Positions 17,498 to 28,203 of a stretch of DNA of 64,000 nucleotides are shown one piece after another. Each line of letters opens with the position of its first letter. The stretch's first letter is position 1. This stretch comes from Streptomyces sp. R41 (GTDB lineage Bacteria; Actinomycetota; Actinomycetes; Streptomycetales; Streptomycetaceae). Under the pieces are notes generated by a model. The model saw nothing but the letters and a program-made list of their open reading frames with translations. It had not been told where the DNA came from and made no database searches. The position numbers were made by a program, and so were the translations under genes. The stretch is from NCBI RefSeq assembly GCF_041053055.1, contig NZ_CP163443.1, positions 3,596,001 to 3,660,000 of the forward strand, written 5' to 3'.

Positions 17498-18705
17498 CGC
17501 GCTCCCACCTGGACCGGGACCGGGAGACGGGCCGTCACCCGGAAGCCGCCCTCGGGGCGCGGTCCGGCCGTGAACTCGCCGTGCAACAGGGACACTCGCT
17601 CGCGCATGCCGACGATTCCGAAGCCCGTGTCGGTGATGCTGCCCCGGCCCCGGCCGTGGTCAGTGACGTCGATGGCGACTTCCTCGTCCCGGTAGTCGAC
17701 GGTCACCCGGCAGGCGGTCGTGCCCGCGTGGCGTACGACGTTGGTGATGGACTCCTGGATTATCCGGAACGCCGACAGGTCTATGCCCGAGGGGAGTTGG
17801 CGCCGCTCGCCCCGCAGGCTGACCTGCACGCGGACGCCCGCAGCCGTCGTCGCGGCGGCCAGCCGGTCGAGGTCGGCGAGCCCCTCGGCGGGGCGCAATT
17901 GCAGGGGGTCGGGGGCCCGGCCCTGGTCCGCCTGCCGCAGCGCCACCAGCATGCGCCGCAGCCCGGCGAGGGTCTCCCGTCCCGCCGTCTCGACCGCCGT
18001 CATCGCCTCGCGCGCGGCGTCCGGCTGGGTGTGCACGACGCGGGCCGCCGCTCCCGCCTGGAGGGCGATGATGCCGATGCTGTGGGCGACCATGTCGTGC
18101 ATCTCGCGGGCGATGCGCAGGCGTTCGTCGGTGACGGCCTGGGTGGCGGACTGGAGGCGCAGCTTCTCGGCGTACGCGCGGGTGCGGTGGGAGGCGTCGC
18201 CGAGCAGCCAGGCCACGACGGCCGTCAGCGCGACGGCGATTTCCTCCGACACGCCGATGCCCCAGCCGGACAGCAGCCGTACGGTGAGCCAGGCCACCAG
18301 CAGGCCGAGCGCCATGGAAACCGCGGAGACCCCCGTACGCCGGGGGCGGGCGGCCGCGATGAAGTAGAGGGCGACGTCGACCGCGAGGAACTGGGTCAGC
18401 TGGATCGCCCCCACGCCCAGGTTCATGGTCGCGAAGCCGGCAGCCGCGAGCAGCATCGCGAGAGCCCCCAACGGCCGTCGCGACAGCAGCCGGCCGCCCG
18501 CCAGTGCCAGCGCGGTGGCGAGCGCGAGGATCACCAGTCCGTCCCACCGGTAGAACTGAGCCGCGGCCAGCTCGTCCGGTGTCACCTCGCCGGGGAGCCT
18601 GATGCGCGCGAGAAACGTGAACACGGCGCTCGCGCACCAGGTCAGGGCCACCCAGGCACCCGGCGGCACGCGCTTGAGCAGGGGAAGCGGCGGCGTGACA
18701 TGCAT
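17494..18705 (-). CDS. Membrane sensor histidine kinase, HisKA_3 type
   Basis: A 403-residue kinase. About six hydrophobic segments occupy residues 15-170, then the dimerisation box with the phosphorylated His (REMHDMVAHSIGII) and an HATPase domain with RIIQESITNVVRHAG and GFGIVGMRERV. ATG 18705 (MHVTPPLPLL) is chosen over the longer frame, which runs into the divergent promoter region. It has no large outside loop, as in intramembrane sensors of envelope stress or antibiotics, fitting the adjacent ABC exporter. Confidence 0.92.
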   Translation of the reverse strand: MHVTPPLPLLKRVPPGAWVALTWCASAVFTFLARIRLPGEVTPDELAAAQFYRWDGLVILALATALALAGGRLLSRRPLGALAMLLAAAGFATMNLGVGAIQLTQFLAVDVALYFIAAARPRRTGVSAVSMALGLLVAWLTVRLLSGWGIGVSEEIAVALTAVVAWLLGDASHRTRAYAEKLRLQSATQAVTDERLRIAREMHDMVAHSIGIIALQAGAAARVVHTQPDAAREAMTAVETAGRETLAGLRRMLVALRQADQGRAPDPLQLRPAEGLADLDRLAAATTAAGVRVQVSLRGERRQLPSGIDLSAFRIIQESITNVVRHAGTTACRVTVDYRDEEVAIDVTDHGRGRGSITDTGFGIVGMRERVSLLHGEFTAGPRPEGGFRVTARLPVPVQVGAR

Positions 18706-18838
18706 GCGCCGATCGTAGGGTCGCGCCACCGGCACGGCATCGGCCCGCGGACGTACAACCCGGGTCGACATCCGCCCGTGGCGAGTGTCCGCGCCGGGCC
18801 GATGTCCCGGGCCCGTCCCCGGCGAGACGGTGTTCCGC

Positions 18839-19753
18839 GTGATCGAAGTCAACGAACTGACCAAACGCTACGGCGACACCACAGCCGTACGACAACTGAC
18901 GTTCCAGGTGCGCCCGGGGCACGTCACCGGGTTCCTCGGCCCGAACGGCGCGGGCAAGACGACGACCCTGCGCATGCTCCTCGGCCTGATCGCCCCGACC
19001 GGCGGAACGGCCACCGTCGACGGACGCCCCTTCCGGGACCATCCGCGCGGGCTGCGCCACGTCGGCGCGCTGCTCGACGCGGGTGATGTGCACGGCGGAC
19101 GCAGCGCGCGGGCCCATCTGTCGGCCCTGGCGCGCAGCAACCGGATCCCGTACAGCCGGGTGGACGAGGTGCTGGCTGAGGTGGGGCTGTCGGGCGCGGC
19201 GGCCCGGCGCCGCGTCGACGGGTTCTCGCTCGGCATGAGACAACGCCTCGGCATCGCCACGGCGTTGCTCGGCGATCCCCCGGTGCTGATGTTCGACGAA
19301 CCACTCAACGGGCTCGATCCTGAAGGTGTGTTGTGGGTACGCGGGCTGTTCCGGCGACTCGCCGCCGAGGGCCGCACCGTCTTCGTGTCCAGTCACCTGA
19401 TGTCCGAAATGGAGAACACCGCCGACCAGTTGATCGTCATCGGGCGCGGTGAGCTGATCGCCGCGGAGAGCGTGACGGACTTCGCGGCGCGCGGCACGCA
19501 GCTCACCGTTACGGTCCGTACGCCGGACACCGACCGGCTGACGGCCGTGCTGTCGGCCGAGGGCGCGGCGGTTGCGCCGTACGACGACCGGACCCTCAAG
19601 GTGACGGCCCTGAGCGCGGCGCGCATCGGCGCACTCGCCTTCGATCACCGGATCCTGCTCGAAGAGCTGACCCCGCAGGCCGCCTCTTTGGAGGCGGCCT
19701 TCATGGAACTGACCGCCTACAGTGCCGAATTCCTCGCCGGAGACTCCCGATGA
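18839..19753 (+). CDS. ABC exporter ATP-binding protein, DrrA type
   Basis: A 304-residue ATPase of the drug or lantibiotic exporter class. Walker A is GPNGAGKTT, signature FSLGMRQRLGI, Walker B VLMFDEPLNGLDP, H-loop SSHLMSEME. The start is GTG 18839 or GTG 18830; both give the same domain. The C-terminal 80 residues are the usual DrrA-type extension. It overlaps the permease gene (ATGA) and is divergent from the two-component system. Confidence 0.93.
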   Translation: MIEVNELTKRYGDTTAVRQLTFQVRPGHVTGFLGPNGAGKTTTLRMLLGLIAPTGGTATVDGRPFRDHPRGLRHVGALLDAGDVHGGRSARAHLSALARSNRIPYSRVDEVLAEVGLSGAAARRRVDGFSLGMRQRLGIATALLGDPPVLMFDEPLNGLDPEGVLWVRGLFRRLAAEGRTVFVSSHLMSEMENTADQLIVIGRGELIAAESVTDFAARGTQLTVTVRTPDTDRLTAVLSAEGAAVAPYDDRTLKVTALSAARIGALAFDHRILLEELTPQAASLEAAFMELTAYSAEFLAGDSR

Positions 19754-20598
19754 CGCCGACCACGCCCACGGTTGCCCTCGCCCCGCCCGCCGCCCGGTTC
19801 GTGGACCTCCTCGCCGCCGAGTGGATCAAACTCCGGTCCCTGCGCTCGACGTACTGGGCGCTCGGCACCGGCGCCCTGGCGGTCATCGCCTTCAACGCGA
19901 ACGCGGCACGGGTGGACGCGAGCGACTTCCCCAGGTTCGACCCGCAGATGCGGGCCAACATGCAGTGGCTGGCCCTCCGTGACGCCTTCACCAACGGCTC
20001 CGCCATGATCCTGATCCTCGCGGTGGCGAGCATCGGCGCGATCACGGTCGTGGGCGAGTACTCGACGGGCCTGGTCCGTACGACGTTCGCGGTGGTTCCG
20101 GACCGCCGTGCCCTGATGGCGGCGAAGGTGACCCTGGTGACCGCCGTCATGACGGTCTACGGCGCGCTCGTCGCGGGCGCCTCCTTCGCCTCGACGCAGG
20201 CCATCCTCGACACCCGTGACCGGGGTCTTCCGCTCTCCCACCCCGGCGCCCTGCGTGTCGTCGTGGCCTCCGCGCTCCTCGCCCCGGTCTGCGCCCTGGC
20301 GGGCATGGCCCTGGGCGCCCTGATCCGGCACAGCGCGACCACGATGGTCGCCACCACCGCCGTACTCCTGCTGATCCCCACCTTCATCACCGACCGCTAT
20401 CAGTGGACGGCCGCCGTGAAGCACGCCCAGCCCGTCAACGCCTGGACCCGCCTGACCGACATCGCCTTCGGCCACGACCCCTTCACCCTGGTCCCCCGCT
20501 ACCCCGCGACGGTCACGGGCGCCTGGATCACGTTCGCGGCGTGGGCGGCGGTGTCGGCGGTGGTCGCGGTCGTGACGGTGGACCGCCGGGACGTGTGA
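19750..20598 (+). CDS. ABC exporter permease
   Basis: A 282-residue membrane protein of the ABC-2 type with about six hydrophobic segments, beginning with a soluble stretch LLAAEWIKLRSLRSTYWAL that is characteristic of these permeases. The start overlaps the ATPase stop. Together they form a two-gene export or self-resistance unit, likely induced through the divergent kinase-regulator pair. Confidence 0.9.
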   Translation: MTPTTPTVALAPPAARFVDLLAAEWIKLRSLRSTYWALGTGALAVIAFNANAARVDASDFPRFDPQMRANMQWLALRDAFTNGSAMILILAVASIGAITVVGEYSTGLVRTTFAVVPDRRALMAAKVTLVTAVMTVYGALVAGASFASTQAILDTRDRGLPLSHPGALRVVVASALLAPVCALAGMALGALIRHSATTMVATTAVLLLIPTFITDRYQWTAAVKHAQPVNAWTRLTDIAFGHDPFTLVPRYPATVTGAWITFAAWAAVSAVVAVVTVDRRDV

Positions 20599-20617
20599 CG
20601 CTCAGTGGCCTCAACGG

Positions 20618-20725
20618 CTACTGGTCGCCGGCGAACGCGTCCATGAGGGCGTCGATGCGGATGCGCAGGTCGGCGGAGGTGGCGCCGGACTTTCCGTCGG
20701 CGGCCTCTGGTTCCGCGCCGCTCAT
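20618..20725 (-). CDS. 35-residue coupled small protein
   Basis: The frame MSGAEPEAADGKSGATSADL followed by RIRIDALMDAFAGDQ begins at an ATG that overlaps the stop of the phosphatase gene (ATGA, 20722-20725). The second half could be a short amphipathic helix. No family is recognised. The overlap and regular codon use support translation; the size leaves doubt. Confidence 0.5.
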   Translation of the reverse strand: MSGAEPEAADGKSGATSADLRIRIDALMDAFAGDQ

Positions 20726-21162
20726 CCCCCGGCCGTGAAGCGGCGTACGTACCTTCGCTGCCAGGGCGTCTCCACCGCGTGGCGGTCGTAGTGGCGGCGG
20801 ACGAAGGTCACCGCCTCCTGAGGCGGTACTCCGTCGAGGACGGCCAGGCAGGCCAGGGCTGTGCCGGTGCGGCCGCGGCCGCCGCCGCAGGCGATCTCGA
20901 CGCGGTCGGCCGGGGCCCGCTGCCAGGCCTCGGCGAGTACCGTACGGGCCTCGCCCCGGTCGGCGGGCAGACGGAAGTCCGGCCAGCGCAACCAGCGGGT
21001 CTCCCATGGGACTTCGGGGGGCTGCCTGCCGAGCAGGTACACGGCGTACGTCGGTGCCGGGCCGTCTTCCGGGAGCGGCCCGCGCAGGGCGCGGCCGCGC
21101 ACCAGCCGACCGGAGGGCAGGCGCAGCACTCCGGCGCCGTGCGGGTCCCAGCTCTCGGTCAT
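20722..21162 (-). CDS. Small protein tyrosine phosphatase-like protein
   Basis: A 146-residue protein with the phosphatase P-loop C-x5-R-T in IACGGGRGRTGTALACL. An upstream WPDFRLPAD stretch could supply the general-acid Asp of the WPD loop. Dual-specificity or tyrosine phosphatases of this size hydrolyse phosphotyrosine or related substrates in the cytoplasm. ATG 21162 is the start. A 35-residue gene is coupled to its stop. Confidence 0.85.
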   Translation of the reverse strand: MTESWDPHGAGVLRLPSGRLVRGRALRGPLPEDGPAPTYAVYLLGRQPPEVPWETRWLRWPDFRLPADRGEARTVLAEAWQRAPADRVEIACGGGRGRTGTALACLAVLDGVPPQEAVTFVRRHYDRHAVETPWQRRYVRRFTAGG

Positions 21163-21167
21163 GGGTT

Positions 21168-21262
21168 TCGCCCCCTCCGCCCCTGCCCGTCCCGTACCTG
21201 GGGCTCCGCCCAGGTTTGGGTGAGGGCTTGTCGCGCAGTTCCCCGTGCCCCTTCAGCCAGCC
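21168..21262. repeat. Dispersed intergenic repeat, type A (reverse copy)
   Basis: Contains GGCTTGTCGCGCAGTTCCCC (21225-21244), the reverse complement of the 20-base core found at 29201, 44127 and 56371, together with a CGCCCCCTCCGCCCC end and a CTGGGGCTCCGCCCAG hairpin. It fills the gap between the GntR and phosphatase genes. Confidence 0.85.
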
Positions 21263-21269
21263 CCCCGGT

Positions 21270-22028
21270 TCAACTCACCCCGCGTGACTCCTGTGCCGCC
21301 CGCGCCTCGATTCCCCGGAAATGGTCCGCCATCGCCCGCTGCGCGCCCTCGACGTCGCGGGCGCGCAGCGCGGTGACGATGTCGCGGTGCCGGCGGACGG
21401 TCACCTCGGGTGCCGGGTCGTCGGTCCAGCCGCGTGCGCCGGCGACGCGGCGGAACACCGTCCAGAAGGCGCTGAGGAGCTGCGGTACGAAGGTGTTGCC
21501 GAGGGACGCGTACAGCAGCTCGTGGAATTCGCGGTCGAGTTCGGGGAAGGGACGGCCCGCGCGGCCCGCCTCCTCCATCTGGGACACCACGGATTCGAGG
21601 TGGTCGAGCTCCGCCTCGGAGAGCGTCGCCGCGACCCGGCGGATCAGCCCCTCCTCCAGGACCTCGCGGACCTGGAGTATCTCCGTCAACGCACCCGTCT
21701 CGTCGTCCGGCTGGGCGAGCGTACGGAAGGTGAGGCCGTCGACGAGCGGGGTCAGGGAGGCATGGCCGACGTAGGTGCCATAACCGTGTCTGATCTCGAC
21801 TATGTCCAGCGCCTGCAGGGCCTTGAGGGCCTCGCGGACGGAGTTCCGGCTCACGCCGAGGTCGGTCATCAGCTCGGTCTCGGTGGGCAGCGGCGCACCG
21901 GCCTGGAGCTTGCGGTCGAGGATCAGCTGCATGACCTCGCGCTGGATCTGGCTGCTCACCCGGCGCTCGGTCCGGCGCCGGTTCCCGGTCTCCTCAGACA
22001 TGCGCCGCATCGTACGCTCGCTGGACAT
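21270..22028 (-). CDS. GntR/FadR-family regulator
   Basis: A 252-residue regulator. A GntR winged helix covers residues about 20-85 (LPTETELMTDLGVSRNSVREA), followed by a helical FCD ligand domain whose metal-binding residues lie around DREFHELLY and the later histidines (RRHRDIV, DHFRGIE). ATG 22028 follows GGAGG at 11 bases; a GTG 12 bases earlier is possible. It is divergent from the ABC importer operon and is the likely controller of it and, through a shared element, of the sialidase gene. FCD proteins usually bind sugar acids or related carboxylates. Confidence 0.93.
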   Translation of the reverse strand: MSSERTMRRMSEETGNRRRTERRVSSQIQREVMQLILDRKLQAGAPLPTETELMTDLGVSRNSVREALKALQALDIVEIRHGYGTYVGHASLTPLVDGLTFRTLAQPDDETGALTEILQVREVLEEGLIRRVAATLSEAELDHLESVVSQMEEAGRAGRPFPELDREFHELLYASLGNTFVPQLLSAFWTVFRRVAGARGWTDDPAPEVTVRRHRDIVTALRARDVEGAQRAMADHFRGIEARAAQESRGVS

Positions 22029-22094
22029 CGGACGTCCCACCTCCGGGCTGATTAAACGCCAACTGCCGCCAACTACCCTGTTTCACACCGCCAT

Positions 22095-22104
22095 TGGTCG
22101 CACC
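22095..22104. promoter_or_regulatory. Candidate GntR/FadR half-symmetric site
   Basis: TGGTCGCACC fits the FadR-subfamily pattern TGGT-n3-ACC. It lies in the divergent region, 31 bases upstream of the importer -35 box. Short and therefore only suggestive. Confidence 0.35.
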
Positions 22105-22135
22105 TCTGGAAGATACGCCATTCGTGTGCGATCCC

Positions 22136-22200
22136 TTGACCCCCTCCACGCCCCCTCTTATGGTCACGCTGCTCCCTATGACGTAGGACGTCGTATCTCC
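22136..22200 (+). promoter_or_regulatory. Importer promoter with 21-bp element
   Basis: TTGACC (22136-22141) and TATGGT (22159-22164) are spaced 17 bases. Downstream, 22180-22200 carries an element reading GACGTAGGACGT then CGTATCTCC, which matches the sialidase promoter element (30512-30532) at 17 of 21 positions. It would sit in the early transcribed region, a good position for repression. Confidence 0.6.
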
Positions 22201-22245
22201 TACTCACTGGATCACTTCACTGGACCACTCCTTGCTGGAGGAACC

Positions 22246-23874
22246 GTGCGCGACGTGACCCACACTCCGGCGCTGCACCGCCGGTCGTTCCTGAAGTACA
22301 CCGGCACCCTCGGCGCGGCCGCCGCCCTCTCCTCGTCGCTGGCGGCCTGCTCGTCCGGGCCGGAGTCCACGAACGACACCGGAGGCGGAGGCGGCGGCAA
22401 GAACGCCACGCTGACGGCTGTCATCGGCTACGGGAACGACGGCAGCTGGGATCCGACACAGACCGCGTCCGCCTTCTGCATGGCCGCCAACAACCACATC
22501 TACGAGGGCCTGCTCGACACGGACCCGATCTCCCGCGAGCCGTACGCCGCGCTCGCCACCGAGGTGCCGTCCGATCTGAGTGGCACGTCCTGGAAGTTCA
22601 CGCTGCGGGCGGGCGCCAAGTTCCACGACGGGAAGCCGGTCACCGCCGACGACGTGGTGTTCGTCTTCGACCGGATACTCGATCCGAAGACGCCGACCCT
22701 CGCCAAGGGCTTCTTCGCCAGCTGGCTGAAGGAAGTCAAGAAGATCGACGCGCAGAACGTCGAGCTGGTCCTCAAGTTCCCCTTCCCCGAGGGGATTTCA
22801 CGGCTCACCCTCGCGAAGATCATGCCGAAGCACATCTTCTCCCAGCCGGGCGCCTGGGACGACGCGATCAAGGGCAAGGCGGTCGGCTCGGGGCCGTACC
22901 GGCAGACCGCGCACCACCCGAAGTCGAACACCACCTTCGAGGCGTTCGCCGACTACAACGGGCCGCGCAAGCCCGCGTTCAAGAAGATGAACTGGCTGAC
23001 CATAGTGGATGCCGCGCCCCGCGTCGCGAAGATCTCGGGTGCCAGCGCCGGCGCGCAGATCGCCGACAACATCCCGTACGCCAACATCGAACAGCTCAAG
23101 AAGGGCGGCATGACCGTCCAGGGCGGCGCGGGCATGAACAACCTCTTCCTCATGTTCAACACCAAGCACAAGCCCTTCGACGACGTACGCGTCCGGCAGG
23201 CGCTGCACTACGCGATCGACACCGGCAAGATGGTCGAGGTCGCCCTCAAGGGGCACGGAAAGCCGTCGAGTTCCTTCCTCAACGAAGGCAACCCGAGCTA
23301 CCGGCCCGCCAAGACCGTCTACTCGTACGACCCCGAGAAGGCGAAGAAGCTCCTGAAGGAGGCCGGGGTCAAGGGGCTGAAGATCGAGATCCTGTCGGTG
23401 AACGTCAGTTGGATCGTCGACTGCCTGCCGACCATCAAGGCGTCCTGGGACGCGATCGGTGTGGAGACCACCCTGTCCCCGCAGGAGACGACCGCCGTCT
23501 TCACCAAGATGGACCAGAAGCAGGACTACCAGGTCGTCGCGGCCGCCTCGAATCCGAATCAGTTCGGGCTGGATGCCGACCTGATCATGCACTACAACTA
23601 CGGGCCCGAGAACCTGTGGATGGGCTACGCCCGCTGGGCCGACAACTCCGTGGCGAAGAAGCTCTTCAAGGACATGGACCAGGCGACGCAGGAGCCGGAC
23701 GCCGACAAGAAGAAGGCGATGATCCAGGACTACATCGACATCGTCGCCGAAGAGGCCGTGCTCTACCCGGTCGTGCACAACGAGCTGATGACGGCATGGG
23801 ACCCGAAGAAGCTCACGGGGATAAGGGCCCAGCCGTACCCGGGTATCAACCTGCTGCAAGCCAAGTGGGTCTAG
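22246..23874 (+). CDS. Family 5 ABC substrate-binding lipoprotein
   Basis: A 542-residue SBP of the DppA/OppA/NikA family. GTG 22246 follows GGAGG. The N-terminus has a twin-arginine motif (RRSFLK, residues 12-17) and a lipobox LAAC with the cysteine near 35, so it is probably a Tat-exported lipoprotein. Family blocks include KFTLRAGAKFHDGKPVTADD and VRQALHYAIDTGKMV. It heads an operon of two permease and two ATPase domains. The family binds peptides, nickel, and also sialic acid in Sat-type systems; the neighbouring aldolase and sialidase favour a sugar-acid ligand here. Confidence 0.93.
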   Translation: MRDVTHTPALHRRSFLKYTGTLGAAAALSSSLAACSSGPESTNDTGGGGGGKNATLTAVIGYGNDGSWDPTQTASAFCMAANNHIYEGLLDTDPISREPYAALATEVPSDLSGTSWKFTLRAGAKFHDGKPVTADDVVFVFDRILDPKTPTLAKGFFASWLKEVKKIDAQNVELVLKFPFPEGISRLTLAKIMPKHIFSQPGAWDDAIKGKAVGSGPYRQTAHHPKSNTTFEAFADYNGPRKPAFKKMNWLTIVDAAPRVAKISGASAGAQIADNIPYANIEQLKKGGMTVQGGAGMNNLFLMFNTKHKPFDDVRVRQALHYAIDTGKMVEVALKGHGKPSSSFLNEGNPSYRPAKTVYSYDPEKAKKLLKEAGVKGLKIEILSVNVSWIVDCLPTIKASWDAIGVETTLSPQETTAVFTKMDQKQDYQVVAAASNPNQFGLDADLIMHYNYGPENLWMGYARWADNSVAKKLFKDMDQATQEPDADKKKAMIQDYIDIVAEEAVLYPVVHNELMTAWDPKKLTGIRAQPYPGINLLQAKWV

Positions 23875-23893
23875 GCGACGAAGGAGTTCGTAC

Positions 23894-24853
23894 GTGGTCG
23901 CCATCGCCAGGATCCTGCTGCGCCGCGTCGCGCTGCTCGTGCCGCTGATGCTCGGGATCGTCCTGTTCGTGTTCCTCGTGATGCGGTTCTCCGACGTCGA
24001 TCCGGCGTCGGCGTTCTTCCAGGGCGCCAATCCGACCCCGCAGCAGCTGCACGACTTCCGCGAGCAGAACGGGCTCCTCGACCCGCTGCCGGTCCGCTAC
24101 TTCCATTTCGTCGGGGACCTGCTCCACGGCGACATGGGCACCAGCGCGCTGACCCGGGGGTCGGTCCTCGACCAGGTCACCACCGCGCTGCCGCTCACGC
24201 TCCAGCTCACCTTCCTGGGGCTCGGCATCGCGGTGGTGCTCGCGCTGCTCGGCGGGGTCATCGCCGCGATCTACCGCGACCGGCTGCCCGACCAGATCAT
24301 CCGGGTCGTCTCGCTCACGGGGGTCGCGGCGCCGGGTTTCTGGCTGGCGCTGCTGATGATCCAGTATCTGGCCGTCGACCAGGGCTGGTTCCCGACCGGC
24401 GGCTACATCAACCCGGCCGACTCGCTGAGCGGCTGGCTGAAGACCATGGCCCTGCCCGCGCTCGCGCTCTCCCTCCCGGTCGCCGCGCAGCTCACCCGGA
24501 TCGTGCGGACCTCCGTGGTCGAGGAGCTGGACAAGGACTACGTACGGACGGCGATCGGGAGCGGTCTGCCGCCGCGGGTGGTGGTCGGGCGGAACGTGCT
24601 GCGCAACGCCCTGATCAACCCGCTCACCGTGCTGGGCCTGCGCGTGGGCTATCTGCTCGGCGGCGCGGTCGTCATCGAGACGATCTTCTCGCTGCCGGGC
24701 ATGGGCAAGCTGATGATCGACGCGGTGAAGAACGGCGACCCGGCGGTCGTGCAGGGCGTCGTGCTGACCACGGCCACCGGCTTCGTGGTCGTGAACCTCG
24801 TCATCGACATCCTGTATCTGCTGGTCAACCCGCGGCTGAGGGATGCCACCTGA
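23894..24853 (+). CDS. ABC importer permease, DppB type
   Basis: A 319-residue permease with about six helices and the coupling-loop motif of BPD-type systems (DYVRTAIGSGLPPRVVVGRNVLRNA). GTG 23894 follows AAGGAG. Its last codons (RDAT-stop) are the first unit of a tripled 26-bp junction; the stop is part of a TGATG overlap with an 8-residue mini-ORF rather than with the next real gene. Confidence 0.94.
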   Translation: MVAIARILLRRVALLVPLMLGIVLFVFLVMRFSDVDPASAFFQGANPTPQQLHDFREQNGLLDPLPVRYFHFVGDLLHGDMGTSALTRGSVLDQVTTALPLTLQLTFLGLGIAVVLALLGGVIAAIYRDRLPDQIIRVVSLTGVAAPGFWLALLMIQYLAVDQGWFPTGGYINPADSLSGWLKTMALPALALSLPVAAQLTRIVRTSVVEELDKDYVRTAIGSGLPPRVVVGRNVLRNALINPLTVLGLRVGYLLGGAVVIETIFSLPGMGKLMIDAVKNGDPAVVQGVVLTTATGFVVVNLVIDILYLLVNPRLRDAT

Positions 24854-24904
24854 TGTCGCTGCCTGGGGGTGCGACCTGATGTCACTACTGAGGGATGCGA
24901 CCTG

Positions 24905-24905
<1 letters not shown>
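24827..24905 (+). repeat. Tripled stop/start junction with two 8-residue mini-ORFs
   Basis: Three 26-bp units end in ACCTGATG: at 24853, 24879 and 24905. Each TGATG joins a stop to a start. They define mini-ORFs MSLPGGAT (24853-24879) and MSLLRDAT (24879-24905), so ribosomes leaving the first permease could pass through two short frames before the second. MSLLRDAT ends in the same RDAT residues as the permease itself. Confidence 0.85.
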
Positions 24906-26922
<2,017 letters not shown>

Positions 26923-26926
<4 letters not shown>

Positions 26927-27135
26927 CCCGCGCGGACTGGGAAAGGCCGAAGCCGACAAGTGACCCGCGCGGACCGGGAAAGCCGAGGCCGATACGTGAC
27001 CAGCGCCGACCGGGAAGGTCGGGGCCGACAAGTGGCGGGCCGACCGGAAGGGCCGAGGCCTGCAAGTGACCGCGCTGACGGGGAAAGCCGAGGCCGACAA
27101 GTGACCGCGCCGACCGGGAAAGCCGAGGCCCTCAA
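26923..27135 (+). repeat. Six 34-37-bp tandem repeats, each opening with GTG
   Basis: Units begin at 26923, 26960, 26996, 27032, 27066 and 27101. A typical unit is GTGACCGCGCCGACCGGG followed by AAAGCCGAGGCC and a short tail; the true ATPase gene starts at the next GTGACCGC (27136). The first GTGA overlaps the upstream stop. Frames create mini-ORFs of 48 (26923-27069), 12 (27066-27104) and 12 residues (27101-27139), each stop overlapping the next start. Confidence 0.9.
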
Positions 27136-28203
27136 GTGACCGCACTGGTAGCGCTGTCCGACACCCACGTCGTCCACAAGGCCCGCACCGGTGGGCTGTT
27201 CGCCCGCGACCGGGTGTACGCCCTCACCGGCGCCGACCTCGCCATCGCGCCCGGCGAGACGGTCGGCGTCGTCGGCGAGTCCGGCTGCGGCAAGTCGACG
27301 CTCGCGAAGGTGCTGGTCGGGGTGCAGCGGCCGACGGCCGGGACGGTGACCTTCCGCGGCCAGGACGTCTGGTCCATGAAGCCCGCGGAACGGCGCACGG
27401 CCATCGGCAGCAGCACCGGCATGATCTTCCAGGACCCGTCGACGGCGCTGAACCGACGGCTGACGATCCACCAGATCCTGCGGGACCCGCTGGACGTCCA
27501 CCGGCGCGGCACGACCGCCGAACGCGCGGATCGTGTACGGGAGTTGATGTCGCTGGTCGGCCTCCCCCGCGCCCTCGCGGACGCCCTGCCCGGCCAGCTC
27601 TCCGGCGGCCAGCGCCAACGCGTGGCGATCGCCCGGGCCCTGGCGCTGGACCCGGACCTGGTGGTGGCCGACGAGCCGACGAGCGCGCTGGACGTGTCGG
27701 TCCGCGCCCAGATCCTGAACCTCCTCCTGGACCTGAAGGAGCGGCTCGGGCTGGCCCTGGTGTTCGTCTCGCACGACATCCAGACCGTACGGCGGATGAG
27801 CGACCGGGTGATCACGATGTACCTCGGCCGGATCGTCGAGGAGTCACCGGCCGACGAGGTCACCGACCGCTCCCGCCACCCGTACACGCGTGCCCTCTTC
27901 TCGGCGACCCCGGGCCTCCTCGACCCCATCGACCCGATCCCCCTGGCGGGCCCGGTCCCGTCGGCGACCCGCCCGCCGAGCGGCTGCCCGTTCCGCACGC
28001 GTTGCTGGAAGGCTGATGAGGAGTGTGCCGCCTCGATGCCGGACTTCACGGCCGCGTCGACCCCCGATCACCGCTACCGGTGCCACCATCCTGTGGAGGA
28101 GGGCCAGACCACGCGCGCGCTGGTCGCGCAGGCCGAGTCCGCCGCCCCGGCCACCGCCATGGCCGACGTTCCGTTCCAGCAGCACATCAGGGAGCCTTCA
28201 TGA
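27136..28203 (+). CDS. ABC importer ATP-binding protein, DppF type
   Basis: A 355-residue ATPase partner of the fused protein. Walker [10 protein letters not shown], signature [10 protein letters not shown], Walker [14 protein letters not shown]-loop VSHDIQTV, and the C-terminal cysteine block [14 protein letters not shown]. The GTG at 27136 is preceded by GCCGAGGCC from the last tandem repeat. The stop overlaps the aldolase start (ATGA), placing the aldolase in the same operon. Confidence 0.95.
   Translation: MTALVALSDTHVVHKARTGGLFARDRVYALTGADLAIAPGETVGVVGESGCGKSTLAKVLVGVQRPTAGTVTFRGQDVWSMKPAERRTAIGSSTGMIFQDPSTALNRRLTIHQILRDPLDVHRRGTTAERADRVRELMSLVGLPRALADALPGQLSGGQRQRVAIARALALDPDLVVADEPTSALDVSVRAQILNLLLDLKERLGLALVFVSHDIQTVRRMSDRVITMYLGRIVEESPADEVTDRSRHPYTRALFSATPGLLDPIDPIPLAGPVPSATRPPSGCPFRTRCWKADEECAASMPDFTAASTPDHRYRCHHPVEEGQTTRALVAQAESAAPATAMADVPFQQHIREPS

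Noticed and set aside
17660..19648. Long minus-strand frame crossing the kinase and the ABC ATPase
   Set aside because: It antisenses the ATPase and shifts frame relative to the kinase; no recognisable domains.
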